Below, piece after piece: positions 7,230-7,520 of a DNA stretch of 7,520 nt (the first letter of the stretch is position 1; the number at the start of each line of letters is the position of its first letter). Made by a program: the position numbers and the translations under genes. Origin of the DNA: Planctomycetaceae bacterium (GTDB lineage: Bacteria; Planctomycetota; Planctomycetia; Planctomycetales; Planctomycetaceae); NCBI GenBank assembly GCA_027080405.1, contig JALWSL010000197.1, positions 1-7,520 of the forward strand, written 5' to 3'. The notes below the pieces were generated by a model. That model was given only the letters and a program-made list of their open reading frames with translations, did no database searches and was not told where the DNA came from.

Positions 7230-7287
7230 GACCCTGCGCGATACCACGGCCGTTTCCTTTCATTCCAACCATTGCGAGCAGGACATC

Positions 7288-7520
7288 ATGAAATCATTTG
7301 CCGTTATTCTCCTTTCCGTTCTGTTTGTCGGGGCGGTTCCTGTTACCGCAACTGCAGAAAATGCGGAAGATGATATTCTGATCGCCGATTTTGAAAGCGA
7401 AACCTATGGTCAGTGGAAAACGACCGATGAAGCATTCGGTCCCGGCCCGGCCAAAGGGACATTGCCTGGCCAAATGCATGTGAGTGGCTATCGGGGCAGC
7501 AGACTTGTGAATTCATTTTA
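7288..7520 (+). CDS. Secreted levanase/GH32-type protein, N-terminal part only
   Basis: The first 77 residues are visible; the gene continues past the right edge. Residues 1-23 form a signal peptide (MKSFAVILLSVLFVGAVPVT, then ATA before the likely cut). The mature start contains DILIADFESETYGQW (29-43), followed by AFGPGPAKGTLPGQ (49-62) and VSGYRGSRLVNSF (65-77). From memory of the family, this pattern is the extra N-terminal domain before the five-bladed catalytic domain of many planctomycete and Bacteroidetes GH32 proteins annotated as levanase or fructan beta-fructosidase. The catalytic WMNDPNG-type motif would lie further on and is not in the window, so activity is inferred. AGGA at 7280-7283 is four bases before the ATG. 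The gene begins 58 bases after the kinase stop on the same strand with no terminator between, so they may share a transcript. Confidence 0.75.
   Translation, partial: MKSFAVILLSVLFVGAVPVTATAENAEDDILIADFESETYGQWKTTDEAFGPGPAKGTLPGQMHVSGYRGSRLVNSF

Noticed and set aside
6591..7247. Minus-strand open frame of 218 codons opposite the histidine kinase
   Set aside because: It overlaps the H-box and ATP-binding motifs of the real gene and has no recognisable motifs.
1..7520. CRISPR array, tRNA, rRNA, insertion sequence or attachment site
   Set aside because: No regularly spaced repeats, tRNA cloverleaf, rRNA stretch, transposase motif or terminal repeats were seen on either strand.

Overview
The window most likely comes from a planctomycete chromosome (PVC superphylum, order Planctomycetales-like). 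The best evidence is the 1011-residue protein at 1212-4247. It joins a membrane-bound-dehydrogenase-type beta-propeller, a helical-repeat middle and a Pirellula/Verrucomicrobium-type cytochrome c domain, an architecture expanded almost only in that group. A small secreted YHS-like cysteine protein, and a levanase-type secreted protein with an N-terminal extra domain, fit the same origin. The species cannot be told from the sequence.

Layout, left to right. (1) 1-1067, minus strand: most of asparaginyl-tRNA synthetase (asnS), cut by the left edge. (2) 1068-1211: a short divergent intergenic region. (3) 1212-4247, plus: the secreted multi-domain dehydrogenase/cytochrome c. (4) 4248-4460: a non-coding gap holding a compact set of nested inverted repeats that looks like a dispersed element or structured RNA. 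(5) 4461-4928, plus: a membrane-anchored ComEA-type helix-hairpin-helix protein. (6) 4952-4985: a stem-loop terminator between convergent genes, best oriented for the minus strand. (7) 5036-5479, minus: an exported protein with two cysteine-rich YHS-like modules. (8) 5480-5843: a 364-base divergent intergenic region with a perfect 10+10 base inverted repeat in the leader of the YHS gene, plus two smaller dyads nearer the kinase gene. (9) 5844-7229, plus: a six-TM sensor histidine kinase of the RegB/PrrB/ActS redox-sensing family, with quinone-site motif and redox cysteine both present. (10) 7288-7520, plus: the start of a secreted GH32/levanase-type protein, cut by the right edge.

Most genes appear to be separate transcription units. 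The one plausible co-transcribed pair is the RegB-like kinase and the GH32-type gene (58 bases apart, same strand, no terminator seen). No RegA/PrrA-type response regulator is visible, so the kinase's partner must lie elsewhere. Redox and the cell envelope recur (a cytochrome c dehydrogenase, a thiol-rich exported protein, a quinone/thiol redox sensor), but nothing in the sequence proves these genes act together. I did not find an obviously new defence, mobile or biosynthetic system. The least explained signals are the non-coding inverted repeats and the RegB-like kinase without a neighbouring regulator.
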